DNA from: Obelidium mucronatum
Lineage: Eukaryota > Chytridiomycota > Chytridiomycetes > Chytridiales > Chytriomycetaceae
Assembly: GCA_025765595.1 (NCBI GenBank)
Contig: JAIVFH010000224.1
Location: 1 to 45,046 of the forward strand
Length of the DNA: 45,046 nt
Direction of reading: 5' to 3'
Shown here one piece after another: positions 34,361-43,943 of this stretch. The stretch's first letter is position 1. Each line of letters starts with the position of its first letter. Under the pieces are notes generated by a model, which saw only the letters and a program-made list of their open reading frames with translations, did not search any database and was not told the DNA's origin. Position numbers and translations under genes: made by a program.

Positions 34361-36331
34361 ATGGCAAATCTTCTTTCTCAACCAAAACATAATCACAGGC
34401 AGCATGGTTTGTCCGATTCGAGATTGTACTCTTATGTTGGGATATTGCTAAAATAGATTCCACAGATGGTGAACTACTTGTGCAGCAGAAACGAGGAGCC
34501 CCAGAGGGAGTGAGCGATGCTCTCTTTAGGTTCATCAAGGACGATATGCCCGAACAACACTCGACGTTCTTTGAAAACTTGAGCTATTTTGCCATTGCCA
34601 CGACTGACAAATTCGGCCGCCCTTGGACAACTCTTGTCACTGGAAACGCCACTAAAGTCGTGAGAGCGGCATCTAGCAGCTTGTTGCAAGTCCAGACTCG
34701 TTTGCCGCGCGACGATCCAGTGGGAAACTGCTTTGCAGATGGAGATGGAGTTGAACAGGTCACGTGGGCGGGACTGGGCGTGGACTTTACAAACCGGCGA
34801 AGAAACAAAGTGGCTGGCATCGTTGAGAAGGGGTTCTTTGATGGAAACGTGCTGAACTTGAAACTTTCGACTAACTGAAAACATGGGAAACTGTCCCAAG
34901 GTTGGTGATATTCTATTCCACATTATCAAGACTAATACCTTCTGTTGCCAGTACATTACACTGCGTACTTTGATTCCATTTGAAAGACAAGCAGAGACTA
35001 TCTTGAACGACGTGGGGGAGGATGAAAAGATTTTCTTCAGTGAAGCGGAGCGGGCTCTTATCAACCGAGCATCAACTGTCTATCTTGCAACGCGGCATTT
35101 TCACAGATGAGCGCTCGACTACCGATATGGGCCTCAACCATCGAGGAGGCTCGCCTGGTTTTGTTCGAGTCCTGGATGAGAATGGAACCAGTTCTTTGAT
35201 CCTACCAGACTACTCTGGTAATCGCTTCTACCAGTCTCTAGGAAATGTTCAGTCGGATAAGCTTGCGGGAATGATTCTCATTTGCTTTCAGACGGGGGAT
35301 CTTTTGTACATTACTGGTAAAGCAGAAAACCTATTCGACCAAGACGCCGAAAAGCTGATGCCTCGACAAAGCTTGATCACCCGAATTGTTCCAACCGGTC
35401 GTGTATACGTCAAGAATGGCTTGAATCTCAAACTCACTTCAGAGGAGCAATATTCTCCGTATAATCCACCCATTCGGTACCTTCGAACGGAGTTGGCGGC
35501 ATCCGGAAAAACAATATCGGATGAGAATAACACGGCAACTCTACGCGAAATACGGAAACTTACCGCAAACGTATCCACATTCGTATTTGAGCTGGATAAA
35601 CCAGTGCAATATCTCCCAGGTGCTTTCGCAATCTTTGATTTCTCCAGCGTCTTTGAGCGACAGTACAGCCACATGAACTTTGCAAAGCCAAAGCAAGTCA
35701 ACGACGATTATGTTCGAACCTGGACAATATCCGACTCTCCTTCACCGTCAATGAGCAATGACGGCACGTTCCAACCCACAAGATTCATTTCATGTACAAT
35801 CAAGCACGTTCAGGGTGGTACAATGTCTACGTTCCTCCATCAACTCAATAGCGACGCATACGGCCGCCTTCGTGTGCGACTATCTGGGATTGGTGGTGGA
35901 TTCACCTGCTTCGAGAAAAGCGGTCTGCCTCCTCACAAAAACTTCTCTTCATCGCTGCGGGAGTGGGTATTACTCCGTTTTTGGCAATGGCGGCCGGTTT
36001 CAAAGCTTATCCAACAACATCAGACATCAGACTCCTGTTCTCTGCTCGCGGAGATGAAGTCAATCTCGCGAAGGAATTTGAGGATTCAAATTCAATGAGA
36101 CAAATTACTGTTTTTGATTCACGCGCTGGATTGGAGATTGCCCCATTGGCAAAGAATACCACTTTGCAGAATCGCAGAATTTCAGAAGAGGATATCAAGA
36201 ACGTGGACTCACTGACTGAACGCAAAGTCTTTTTGTGCGGGCCTGTAGAGTTTATGAATTTGGCTGTAGCGTGGTTGATTGCGAATGGTGTAAAGTCTGA
36301 GAATATTCACAGAGATTCTTTCAATTTCTGA
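34361..36331 (+). CDS. FMN-binding split-barrel fused to ferredoxin-reductase-type FAD/NAD domain; three frame breaks
   Basis: Exons 34361..34406, 34457..34900 and 34952..36331, about 622 aa after frame correction. N-terminal half: pyridoxamine-phosphate-oxidase-like barrel (FFENLSYFAIATTDKFGRP, WAGLGVDFTNRRRNK, MGNCPKYITLR, DMGLNHRGGSPGFVRV). C-terminal half: reductase with TWTISDSPS, FIAAGVGITPFLAMAAG and VFLCGPVEFM. Such fusions are flavin oxidoreductases; no 2Fe-2S domain is visible. The frame shifts +1 near 34868-34882 (ends at TGA 34875-77), +1 near 35098-35110 (at TTTT/TGA) and -1 near 35938 (A5 run). The gene is a pseudogene, or the sequence carries indels; conservation on both sides of each break argues for recent or artefactual change. 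Confidence 0.7.
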
Positions 36332-36423
36332 GGTGAAATTATATTCTTCGAGTTTATCGTATTATTTAGATACAATACAAAGGCTATTCACCCAATACAC
36401 AGAATCCCTGATGTTGATTTTAT

Positions 36424-38667
36424 TTATGCAATAAAACAGTTAAACCAGCTAACTGAAGAGAAATGGTACTTATTAAATGAGAAGCATGCTGATAACAGAA
36501 AGAGCCGAAAGAGCAACATAACAGGGGATTCACTCTTGAGGTTGGTTACTGGCGCTGTGCTTGCTGTTGCAGTCCAAGTTGCCGTCCAAGATGAAGCAGT
36601 AACAGTCATTTTATCGTTTTTGTTTTGTCCGATTGCTTTGGCCTTTCCATTTTCGCTGGTGGCAGTAGCAGCCTCTTTCGCAGGGACGGCTGATTTTGTA
36701 GCGGTGCCTTCCTTTGACATTTCAGCTTCAGATTTGGCACTGTTGGCCTCACCAGCGGCCGATTCTTTTGACTTGACCTCTTCAGAAGCTGGCTTGTTTT
36801 CAGAGGAAGAAGCAGTAGATTCAGTAGTAGTAGTGGATTCTGCAGAAGTTTCGGCAGGCATATCCAAAGTCATCGTATCTTGAACCAGCTTTGGATCCTT
36901 GGCCAAACCCATGTTCACAAGTCCATCAAGTGTTGCTCCAGACAAAACACCAGAGTCCATAATGGCTCCTGCGACCAGGGACGCCATAGCACTCAAAGCA
37001 GTAGGAGATTGCTTGTTGCTTGCGGCAAAGTCGTTGATCCACTTGGTTACCTCTTCGGAAGTCATGTTGGCCGCAGTAGGGGCAGCTGCTGCCATAGCTT
37101 CCAAGAATTGACTAATAAGATTTTGAGTCCCTTCTTCATTGGGGTCAACGTCAGCAGAGGAAGCATTGGCTGTCGCGTCAACTTCACGCTTGGAGATGAT
37201 ACCTTCCCCAGAGATACCTCCGGAGATGCCACCAAGCTCGGCTCCAGAGATACCGCCAATCACGCTTCCAGAAATGCCACCAGAGATTCCACCAGAGATT
37301 CCACCCAACTCTCCTCCAGAGACAATGCCGCCAGAGATACCTCCAAGTTCTCCACCGCTAATGCCTGAAATTCCGCCAATCTCTCCACCTTGGATAATAC
37401 CCCCAGAGATACCACCAATCTCTCCTCCAGAGATTCCCCCGATTTCACCTCCAGAAATACCAGAGATGGCGCCAATTTGGGCTCCAGAGATACCAGAGAT
37501 ACCGCCAATTTCTCCACCAGAAATACCAGAGATACCACCGATTTCCCCACCTTGAATAACACCTCCAGAAATGCCTCCAATCTCTCCACCTTGGATGATA
37601 CCCCCAGAAATACCGCCAATTTCGCCTCCAGAGATTACTCCACCAGAGATCCCACCAATCTCACCACCTGAAACAACTTGGATACGGCCACCAACGCCGC
37701 CAGAGATACCGCTTCCAACAACACAGCAGCTTCCCGTGCTCCAGGCACCCCAGTTACCCAACACACTTCCAATCATTCTCACACCGACATTTTGGTGAAT
37801 CCCCAATGTTTGAAGAACCCGAGAAACGCGTTGAACAACAACTGGGCGAACAACAACCACGATAGTTCTTGTAGATTGGATCATACGTGGTGGCATGACG
37901 ACCACGGCAATAGTACGAACTACCACGGCTACACGTGGGATTCTCATGACGACTGGGATACGGACCATGGAGCGGCAGATTTGAATGATTTGAGTCTGCG
38001 AGAGGCGAGTGCGTTGGATGATTTGAGAGATTTGAGATTGGATGTTGATGTTTGGGCTGTTGTTGCGAAACGGCAAGGTAAGTATACTACATTGAATCAA
38101 ACAGATGACGGAAATTACTTGATCATAAGGATTTGCTGCATGCCGAGGCCAAGAGTGTGAGAGTTGATGTTTAACTGAGAGCCTAAGGTTGCAATAACAT
38201 CTCCTGATAAAAATTTAAAAAATTTTAATTCATTAGAAAAAGAGGGAGTTACACAAACAACTGACAAACCTGGGATGATCATTTGGTTGTTCATCACGAC
38301 ACCGTTCACGAAAACAATGTTTCCGTTGCTTCCGATCGCAATGTTGTTGGTGTTGCCAATGTTTCCGATTCTTGGGATTGAACCACCAACGCGGATGTTT
38401 CCGGTAACAATTGATTCTCCACCGAGACCAGCTCCGCGGATGTTTCCTTGAACTACTGGAGGATTTCCAATGCGTGGGAGGTTTCCACTGTTTCCTTCAC
38501 CCCTGACAACTTCGATCTTTGGTTTTTCGGCGGCAGGGCCTTCACCGGCGGGGAGCGGTGGTCTTTCGGCAGCTGGAGTGGCAGCCGCGATTGGCTTTTG
38601 GTGGAGCTGGCGCAGCTTGCATAACTGGTGCCAAAGCAACGGCAAGTAGTAGAAGATTGAGTTGCAT
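36424..38667 (-). CDS. Secreted Gly/Ile-repeat protein with N-module and C-module; one frame break
   Basis: Exons complement(join(36424..38056,38119..38203,38270..38667)), about 704 aa if one base is removed near 38597. The signal peptide MQLNLLLLAVALAPVMQAA is in one frame. After an AAAA run (APPK) the frame PIAAATPAAERPPL continues. The N-module spans both introns (GLGMQQILMI, NIQSQISQIIQ, IIQICRSMVRI). Val/Arg-rich strands and NWGAWSTGSCC follow, then about 20 repeats of GGEIGGISG type, then the C-module (LISQFLEAMAAAAPT, VTKWINDFAAS, LSAMASLVAGAIM). A Glu/Ser/Lys/Ala-rich stalk and hydrophobic end complete it. The repeats suggest a beta-rod. Function unknown. Confidence 0.7.
37200..37680 (-). 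repeat. Coding repeats of the type GGEIGGISG
   Basis: About 480 bp of imperfect 27- to 45-bp units, read on the minus strand as GGEIGGISG with inserts GIIQ, GVISG or ISG. One Ile/Ser step every few residues suggests a regular beta structure. The same kind of repeat, GGQIGGQ, occurs in the 28-kb paralog. Confidence 0.8.
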
Positions 38668-38886
38668 TATTAGGTAGAGTAGAAGAAATGCAAGAGTAGA
38701 TGCAAATGCTATGGACAAAAAATGAAGCAGGAATTAATTGGCAGAAGATGGGAAATGAAATGGGTTGCTTTATACCTTTCATTTCACACGAAATCCATAA
38801 TGAAAAAACTTCCCACTTCAATTATGGATCTCTAATGATTTTGTCGCAGGAACAAAAATAAAAATCACTTCGGGAATACCTTTTAT

Positions 38887-40022
38887 TTAATCATCGTCCA
38901 TGTCAAACTCCTCATCACTGGCAGTGCCAAGAGTGTCATCTTTCCGGCCATTCTTTTCAAGAATACAAAAAAATAACGGCCCCCATCGACCGATAGTGTC
39001 TGGCAAGGCTATCCATCCATAGGTAGTTGGCTCGCCTATAGGCCAAGCCCGATCGTGGGTTGCAACACGAATGTTGAAGGGAGACTTCTTGATTACTTTT
39101 TCCACAACTAAATCGTTTTCGTGCTTACTGATGGAGCATGTTGCATATACCACACGACCTCCTTCGTCAAGAGCAGCTCTAAGTGCATTCGACAGCAACA
39201 GTTTTTGGCGCTTTGCACTGTTCTTCGTTCGACTTGGTGACCATTGCAATAGTTCTTCTTCGTCGTGTAAGACGTGTCGCTCAGATGAACAGGGTGCATC
39301 GCAAAGTACTTTTGGGTAAAAGTTTGGTGTAAAGCTTTCTTTCCGAGTTCCATCGAAGCCAGTGATAGAAACAGATGATTCCAAGACAGACAGCGGAACA
39401 TATTCCTTCAGTACTTTTCTCAGACGAGTTCTTCGGTCATTGCTCATTTCATTTGCGACTAAGCGGCCTCCAGCCCCAAGCCGCTGCAATATCGTGAAGG
39501 ACTTTCCCCCAGGAGCAGCACACATGTCCAGCACGAAATCATCTGGTTTAATATCGAGGCCCTCAGTAGCGAGAATGGAGGCGGCATCCATCAAGTAGTG
39601 TGTTTTGATGTTGGCCAAATCCGCAACTGGTGACGGGAACGGCTTAACGGTTTTCGAAGAAGCACTCAGGTCCACTTCATCGCTGTCGACAACCATGCAG
39701 TTGATTCCATTGAGCCACGGGATAAAGCGCAGGTTGGGTTCCACACTGGAGAGTCGCTTGATCACATCTTCTCTGTCTGCATACTTTTTACAGCCATGAG
39801 ATCAAATAGAAGGTAGCTGCTAAGACATACTTTGTTGACTACACAGCTGTATCGCACTGGTCCCTCTAGAGCTGCTAGAAGCTGCTCCCATCTGCCATCG
39901 AGTGGATACAGCGCTGCAAAGTACTTTGAGAAGGCATTCCGAGCAGCTTCTTTCCGCTGAAGTTCTTTGAGTTTTGTTTTTGAGATCTTCTTTGCTCCTT
40001 TCTCGTTTTTGCTCTGCTGCAT
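38887..40022 (-). CDS. NSUN-family RNA m5C methyltransferase (NSUN4/NSUN3-like)
   Basis: Two exons, complement(join(38887..39783,39831..40022)), 47-nt intron, 362 aa. The enzyme methylates cytosine C5 in RNA with S-adenosylmethionine. Motif I is LDMCAAPGGKS. The motif IV cysteine is in LCDAPCSSERHVLHDEEE, and the motif VI catalytic cysteine in YATCSISKHEND. Upstream YLMDAASILAT and RLVANEMSNDRRTRL are typical. The DAPCSSERH and HDEEE signature is closest to mitochondrial rRNA enzyme NSUN4, but the basic N-terminus is not a clear presequence. The C-terminus is acidic. The only obvious housekeeping gene in this part. Confidence 0.88.
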
Positions 40023-40067
40023 TCGTTGGGAATAAAAAACAAAAAAAATAATAACCAAAAAAGTTTA

Positions 40068-41725
40068 TTATTCCAAGAAACCCATCAAATCAACAACTTC
40101 GCTCGATCTGCTTGAGGTTGTTGTTTCTTTCGTTTCGCGAGTGTTTAATCGCTTAATCTTGGATTCTGCCGTCACAGTTTCTTTTCGGGTAGCAACTGTC
40201 CAATTGACACTCCAGGACCGACTTGAAGCTAAATTGGAGGAACCAAAGTCAGATCGACTAAATCGATCTAAAACTGATTTTTGCCACCAGGAAGAGTCTT
40301 GGGATGGAAGAAGCGGCGAAATCGGGTGCTTATGAAGAGTCGATTCAGAATTCTCACAATCTTCCCTTTCATACAACACAGAGTCATTGGCAACCCATTT
40401 CGAATGAATCCATTTGCGAAATGAGGGAGACATGCTCTTGGTTTTAATGTTTGGCGGCTTCTTCGTCTTTTTGTTTCCGGAACATGTCAGACCCTTTGAA
40501 TCACCTTCAAAACTCAGCGGCTCATTCTCTGAATATTTTTTGGGGGGTTAGTTAAATTCTTCTTTTATGATTTAAAAGTTATGTACTCACGAGAATCTTC
40601 CAACAATCGTTTGAATCCACTGAATCCAGAAAACCTACTGACACGAGGTGTCTGCAGCCATTTTCTTTTGGAAAAAGTGGAGCGCCTTTGAAATACAGGC
40701 GGAAAGCTGCTTTCACTTATCACAGATAAATGATTGGTCTTGGCGTTGCCTCTGAGCGTGGCGTATCGTTTGTAGAGGCAAAGTAGAAGTGCAACTATCC
40801 CGAGGAGAATACCAACAATCATGCCGATGGATGGCGAAGTTAAAAATTCATTCGAGCTGGTCGCTTCTGATGGCAGAAATGCTGTACCTATTGGGAATGA
40901 TGCAAGTGGTTCTGGTTGAGTCGTTGACGGGCCTTCATTATTGATAGGGGATGGAGACCACTGCGTCGGAGAACTTGCTGTTGGAGGAAATAACTTGGTA
41001 GATGCTGAATTTGTTTTCGAATCGCCAGAAAGTTGTGGTTGCTTTTGAATCACTGGCGGTTGTGGGCTTTGAGGCGCTGGTGGCAGAGGTGAGCCTGATT
41101 GGTGAGGTTGTGGCTGGGTTTGTACTGGTTGAGGCGGTGGGGAAGCAGGAGGTTGTTGAGGCTGTTGTGGCTGTGGCTGAGGTTGTTCGGGTTGAGGCTC
41201 CGGAATCGGTCGTGGAGGCGGAGCCAGAACCTGGGAAGTCTTGGGTGGTGGTATCACTACAACAGCTGTCGTTGTCTTCACAGGAGGTTGAGCAGCCGTG
41301 GTTTTAACTATTACTGGCTCAGGTTCTTCCTCCACCAATTCCTGGTACCCACTTGCAAATCCCGAATAAAATCCAGCGCGTTTGGGACCCCCACACGCCA
41401 GTTTGGTGTAATCGGGACAGACAGTTTGACAGTTTCTGGAGCTAGCGGTATATTTCGATGAAGGCAATACAGCGATGCAAAAGCAATCAAAGAAGCCAGG
41501 GTCTTTAAGGTTGAGTCCTACCAGGGCGTATGGCTTTTTCAGGTTTTTGCATTTAGCCCCACATGTAGTCGGCATATTGGTGATGTAGTCCATAACAGCA
41601 GCTGGGTTCGGGTTGGTATAGCAGGCTTGATCGATAAGGCCCGGAGCTCGTGGCGAGAGGTCGGAGACATTCATGGAGTCTGTGTTCTGTGGTGGAATGC
41701 TCTGTTGATTTTGAGGGAGGCGCAT
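40068..41725 (-). CDS. WSC-domain single-pass surface receptor 2
   Basis: Exons complement(join(40068..40528,40591..41725)), 62-nt intron, 531 aa. WSC-type domain with QACYTNPNP, CGAKCKNLKKPYALVG, FFDCFCIAV, CQTVCPD and LACGGP. A Pro/Gln-rich stalk (PQPEQPQPQPQQPQ) is followed by one membrane span (IGMIVGILLGIVALLLCL) and a 165-residue tail. The tail shows SSWWQKSVLDRFSR, SRSWSVNWTVATRKET and a C-terminal EVVDLMGFLE. No signal peptide follows the ATG at 41725, so an upstream exon is probably missing. Wall sensing is inferred from family knowledge. Confidence 0.75.
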
Positions 41726-42163
41726 TGCAACCAGGCAACTTTCTCTCCGCACTCAATGTTTATCTGATCTTTTAAATGTTGAATGCACCGCACAGAACTT
41801 GAAACAGTACCTGTTTGCCCAAACTGAAATTTCTGACAATTATAGAGTCTAAAAATTTCATCTCTGCGGCGGGTACCTCACAACAACGGTGCGCTTAAGA
41901 GTTGCATCGCACATACTACTACCAGAGCTTTCACTTAAAATGGTCAATGGTATTTGTAACGCATTAGAGGTGATCCGGTCGATTTCTTAAAAAAAAAGAG
42001 GTGGCGTTTGTTCAAACGTTATGAAATTTATCTACTTTAACACATCGATGAATAACGGCGTTAGGCGGTTTATTAGTTCCGGGGAATTTCATTCATTGAT
42101 CCTAACACGAACGGTCGCTGCTTACAAAAAACGATAATGACTGGTATATAACTTCCAATAATC
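41726..42163. other. Spacer between WSC genes 2 and 3
   Basis: No gene seen. It should hold the promoter and perhaps a small first exon of WSC gene 2 (for example ATGAAATTTTTAGACTC on the minus strand near 41862, ending in CAG before GTACTG) and the 3' flank of WSC gene 3. Confidence 0.4.
41822..41836 (-). promoter_or_regulatory. 15-bp element upstream of WSC gene 2
   Basis: AACTGAAATTTCTGA (plus strand), 97 bp from the assigned ATG, identical to 43744-43758 upstream of WSC gene 3. On the gene strand it reads TCAGAAATTTCAGTT and could be a factor site or a conserved splice acceptor of a leader intron. Confidence 0.4.
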
Positions 42164-43663
42164 TCATTCCATATCAAGGAAGTCAAATAAGTCCACAACT
42201 TCATCTGATCCATTGGAGCCGTTTTGCGAAATAGTAACAATACTGTCTTCTGCAATTGGCTTGTGAATGCCACTGTAAGTATCTCTACCAGTTGCGACAG
42301 TCCAATTAATACTCCAAGAGCGACTTGAATACAAATATTCCGTTCGACTCAATCGATCAACAACAGATCGCTTCCACCAACTTGTGTGAATATGATTTTG
42401 CGGTGAAGGCAGGACTTGTGCTTCGATCGAATTACGGACGATTTTCTCAGGCTCCTCCTGTGTACAGGAAGAATCCCCCTTTGTCTTCTTCGATTTACGC
42501 GAGTTTCTCATCAAATCACAGAGGACGTCGATGGGAGGCATGAATTCTTTTTTCTGTGACTTGGTTGAAGTTTCAGATAGAAGTGACTTGACATCACTTC
42601 CGTTATCGTTGGCACCTAATGCGACAGAAAATTAGCATGATAAAATACATAATTGTGTATAGTTTGTTAGGTTGTGGTTACCTGATATGATGTAGCGACA
42701 ATGACGAGTCCATCTGGTGTAAAAGCAGTATACCCCGAGAAGAAGGAATAAGACACCAATCACAATACCAATAACCATTCCGGTAGAAAGATTTGATTCG
42801 CTCATAGGTTTTGATTCTGTTGTCGTAGTGTATACAGGTTGCGGACCAGCCGCGAAAACGGAAGAAATTGCTGAAGATGGTATTGATACGAAAGAAACAG
42901 TCGTGAAAAAGGCGGTGGGGGAAGATTGAGATTTTATAGGCGACGATACCACAGCTGTCGCGAGTTGTTGGAGGTTTTTTACATCAAGAGATGTAGCTTC
43001 TTTTGATGAGGGGATTGTTGGTGGAACCAATGTCTGGATCTCTTCAAGTGTTGAAACTGGATTTTCAATTTGCGGGGGTGCAGGCTTGGGAAGTGGTATT
43101 GGTTGTGGTGGTGGCTGTTGCGGCTCAGGTTGTGGTTGAGGAATCGGTGGGGGTGCAGGAATATTAGTTGGTTGCAAGGGAGCAGATGGCGATGGTTTCG
43201 CGATAGGGATGGTGCTGGTAAAGGCAATAGTCCGAGTCGTTGTAGTCTTGGGATTTGGATTTGGATTCGTCGGTTGAAATCCACTTGCAAATGCAGAGTA
43301 AACTCCCGATCCACCGCAGGCTAACCAAGGCGTTTCGGGGCATGCAGCTTGACAATAGTAGGAATAAACACTGTATCTTTCGGATGGCAACGTTGTAATA
43401 CAGGCGCAATCAAAGTACCAGGGGTTATATTCGTTGGGTCCAACCAGAACATAGGACTTTTTTAGCGACTTGCATTTTGGCAGACATAGAGTTGGTTGGG
43501 TCGTGATGAAGTCCATAGACACTTGAGTGGGGTTCAGGTAACACGCTTGCTCTGAGAAGTCTCTCCGGGACCAATCGATTTGTACTGGCACTCCTGACCT
43601 CTGACTATCCGTTCCTGCAGAAGGCACAGTATGGTGGATTTGGTCTGTCTCAGCTATAAGCAT
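42164..43663 (-). CDS. WSC-domain single-pass surface receptor 3
   Basis: Exons complement(join(42164..42615,42682..43663)), 66-nt intron, 477 aa. WSC-type domain: QACYLNPTQ, CLPKCKSLKKSYVLVG, YFDCACITTL, CQAACPE, LACGGSG. Pro/Gln-rich stalk, Ser/Thr-rich region, one span (TGMVIGIVIGVLFLLLGVYCF). The tail has SWWKRSVVDRLSR, SRSWSINWTVATGRDT and EVVDLFDFLDME, closely matching WSC gene 2, so the two are recent tandem duplicates. As there, no signal peptide follows the first ATG (43663); a 5' exon is probably unseen. Confidence 0.75.
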
Positions 43664-43743
43664 TTCTGAGAAGATCTTCTCCACTTCTGAAGAGTAGTGG
43701 TGGGCAATTGAAACTGAAACTTTCAAGGGTTTTCTTTTTCCTC

Positions 43744-43758
43744 AACTGAAATTTCTGA
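43744..43758 (-). promoter_or_regulatory. 15-bp element upstream of WSC gene 3
   Basis: AACTGAAATTTCTGA, 81 bp from the assigned ATG, identical to the copy upstream of WSC gene 2. Confidence 0.4.
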
Positions 43759-43943
43759 TGGACAAGCCGCAATTGATATTATCAGTCCAGTGACACAAAA
43801 GCCATGGCTTTTAACAATTAGAAATCAGATTTAACTCGTTTTATTCTGTATTTCAACTATCGTGTCCGACTTTTATCATTGTGTTGCACCCCACAAAACG
43901 TGGAGATGCGGTCGGAGAAATATCCAATGGAGCACGAAGTTTC

